DNA of 64,000 nt from Geosiphon pyriformis (taxonomy: Eukaryota; Glomeromycota; Glomeromycetes; Archaeosporales; Geosiphonaceae), in assembly GCA_016748015.1 (NCBI GenBank), contig JAAOMT010000479.1, forward strand, positions 763,069-827,068, read 5' to 3'. Positions 62,491 to 64,000 of the stretch are shown here, one piece after another. Each line of letters opens with the position of its first letter. Positions within the stretch are counted from its first letter, which is position 1. The position numbers and the translations under genes were made by a program. Under the pieces are notes generated by a model. It was not told the origin of the DNA. It saw nothing but the letters and a program-made list of their open reading frames with translations, and made no database searches.

Positions 62491-64000
62491 ATAACTTATT
62501 TTTAGTTTTTTTAGTATTTTGTTTGCTTTTTTACATTTTTTTTGATATTATTGTTGTTACTAACTGCTTTAAGAATAAATAATATTTGAAAAAATATGAC
62601 TTGTAAATTTGTAATAAGTATAAAGCTTAAGATTGCAAAAAGAAAATTAAACAGATAAAATAATTAAAATCATAAAAAATAGACAAAAATAAAAAAAATG
62701 TTGAAAATAATTTAAAATACATTAGTATATATAGTAAACAATAACATATAATATGTATCTATATATATTTATATACATATTTTTGTGTTTGTTTTTGAAA
62801 ATTTTCATAGTTTTATATATAATATTATTTATTTTTAATAATTAAATAAATATTTAAAACATGATAATTTTGATAAATAAAATAAGTTAAATATAATTTT
62901 ATGCATAAAATTTATTAAAATATCTAATAATTTAATCTCAATTTTTATATTAGCCAATATTAAAACATAAAATAAAAAAATCCTTATTTTTTCTGTGGTT
63001 TTTAATAATACAACCGCACAAAAAACTTTTTCAACTATAAAAACAACTTAATAACACTTTGCAAATGCACTTTTTTTAAATAATACAAACACAAAACAGT
63101 TTTTAATTATTAAAAAATCATTATTTTGCCTTAAAATAATATATTAAAAATAGTTTAATATAATTATTACTACAATTATAAACTAGTAACAAATTTGTTA
63201 TTTTTTATTGCTAAGTTTTTTTAATGGTTAAAATAGCAAAAAAAACAAAAAATTAACTTTTTTTCTTTTAAAAATAATTTAGCTATTTCTCTTAATACTT
63301 CTTAAAGTATTTTTTTAACTTAAAATCTGTATATTAAACAATAATAATAATAATACATTTAAATTTAATTAGCATTTAATTATATAATTTAATATATTAG
63401 ATTTTAGCTAATTATTATAGTTTTAAAAGCAAAACAAATTATAGCTTAATATATAATTTAACTTAATTACAAAAATTAAATAAATAAAATAAAAATTGAA
63501 ATACTTTTTTTTTGTTTATTGAAAAAATTACTGGTTCTGGTAATATTTAAAAAATAATTTATTAATTGCCAATAAATTTTTAAGTAAATAATTTTTACTT
63601 TAATATTTAATACTATTACAAAAATTAAAATTATTTATGTAAGAACTACATTTAAGTTATTATATAGTTTTTTATATAAAGCTTATATTTTAAATCTTTT
63701 AAAATACTGTTAAGTTTTATAATTTTTTTTTGTTTTTTTATTGTTTTTACAAAGTGTAACTTAATTATTAACTACAACCTAAAATACGAAAATTTTAAAT
63801 AGCCATAATTTATACTTTTTCTATATTTTTTAAACATATATTATTTTAAATTAAAATTTCTATTATAAATAATAAATACTGTATTTTATCTTTGAATTTT
63901 TTTGTTTTTATAGACTAATACAATTGGTAATATTATAAATTTATTAATGTTTGGATAAGTTTATTATTCAATATTTATTACATTTTTGTTTTAATAATAT
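62491..64000. other. Extremely AT-rich block at right edge
   Basis: Nearly pure A/T to the end of the window. No gene, RNA or further repeat unit recognised. Confidence 0.7.

Overview
The window reads as nuclear DNA of a fungus, most likely an arbuscular mycorrhizal fungus of the Rhizophagus/Glomus type (Glomeromycotina). Evidence: very AT-rich DNA with long near-pure A/T spacers; genes split by many 43-120 base introns of fungal type; a MATA-type HMG-box protein; a Sel1-repeat protein; a BTB-BACK-SPRY protein; and a decayed kinase of the kind these genomes carry in large numbers. The organism assignment is inference from gene content and style; no search was run. All gene models were built by hand from splice signals, reading-frame continuity and, for duplicated genes, comparison between copies inside the window.

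Layout. 1-784: 3' part of a multi-pass membrane protein gene. 785-4383: AT-rich spacer. 4384-5399: two-exon gene with an N-terminal myristoylation-like motif and a poly-Thr tract. 6110-18406: three oligopeptide-transporter (OPT family) genes, one on + and two on -, all with 17 exons at matching places. 19541-19613: tRNA-Arg(TCT). 24190-25584: HMG-box gene. 25585-35013: gene-poor AT-rich DNA with microsatellites and a small inverted-repeat element. 35014-36431 (+) and 46330-47672 (-): two paralogous seven-helix receptors with the same four-exon layout, enclosing a second copy of the inverted-repeat element, a class 3 lipase-like gene whose nucleophile serine is replaced by glycine, and a Sel1-repeat gene. 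49371-50448: PCNA. 51248-52711: BTB-BACK-SPRY gene. 53273-54133: DUF7918-like gene. 54134-64000: repeat-rich, gene-dead tail with a LINE-type RNase H fragment, a kinase pseudogene and a tandem array of about 98-base units.

How the genes relate. The OPT trio is a local duplication for uptake of short peptides or related compounds. The receptor pair would sense extracellular cues. PCNA is core replication machinery, and HMG, BTB and Sel1 proteins belong to families expanded in these fungi. Nothing suggests an operon-like pathway. The most unusual items are the lipase-like protein without its serine, two GC-AG introns at positions where the paralogous transporters use GT, a two-copy MITE-like family flanked by TA, and the degenerate tandem array near the right end.
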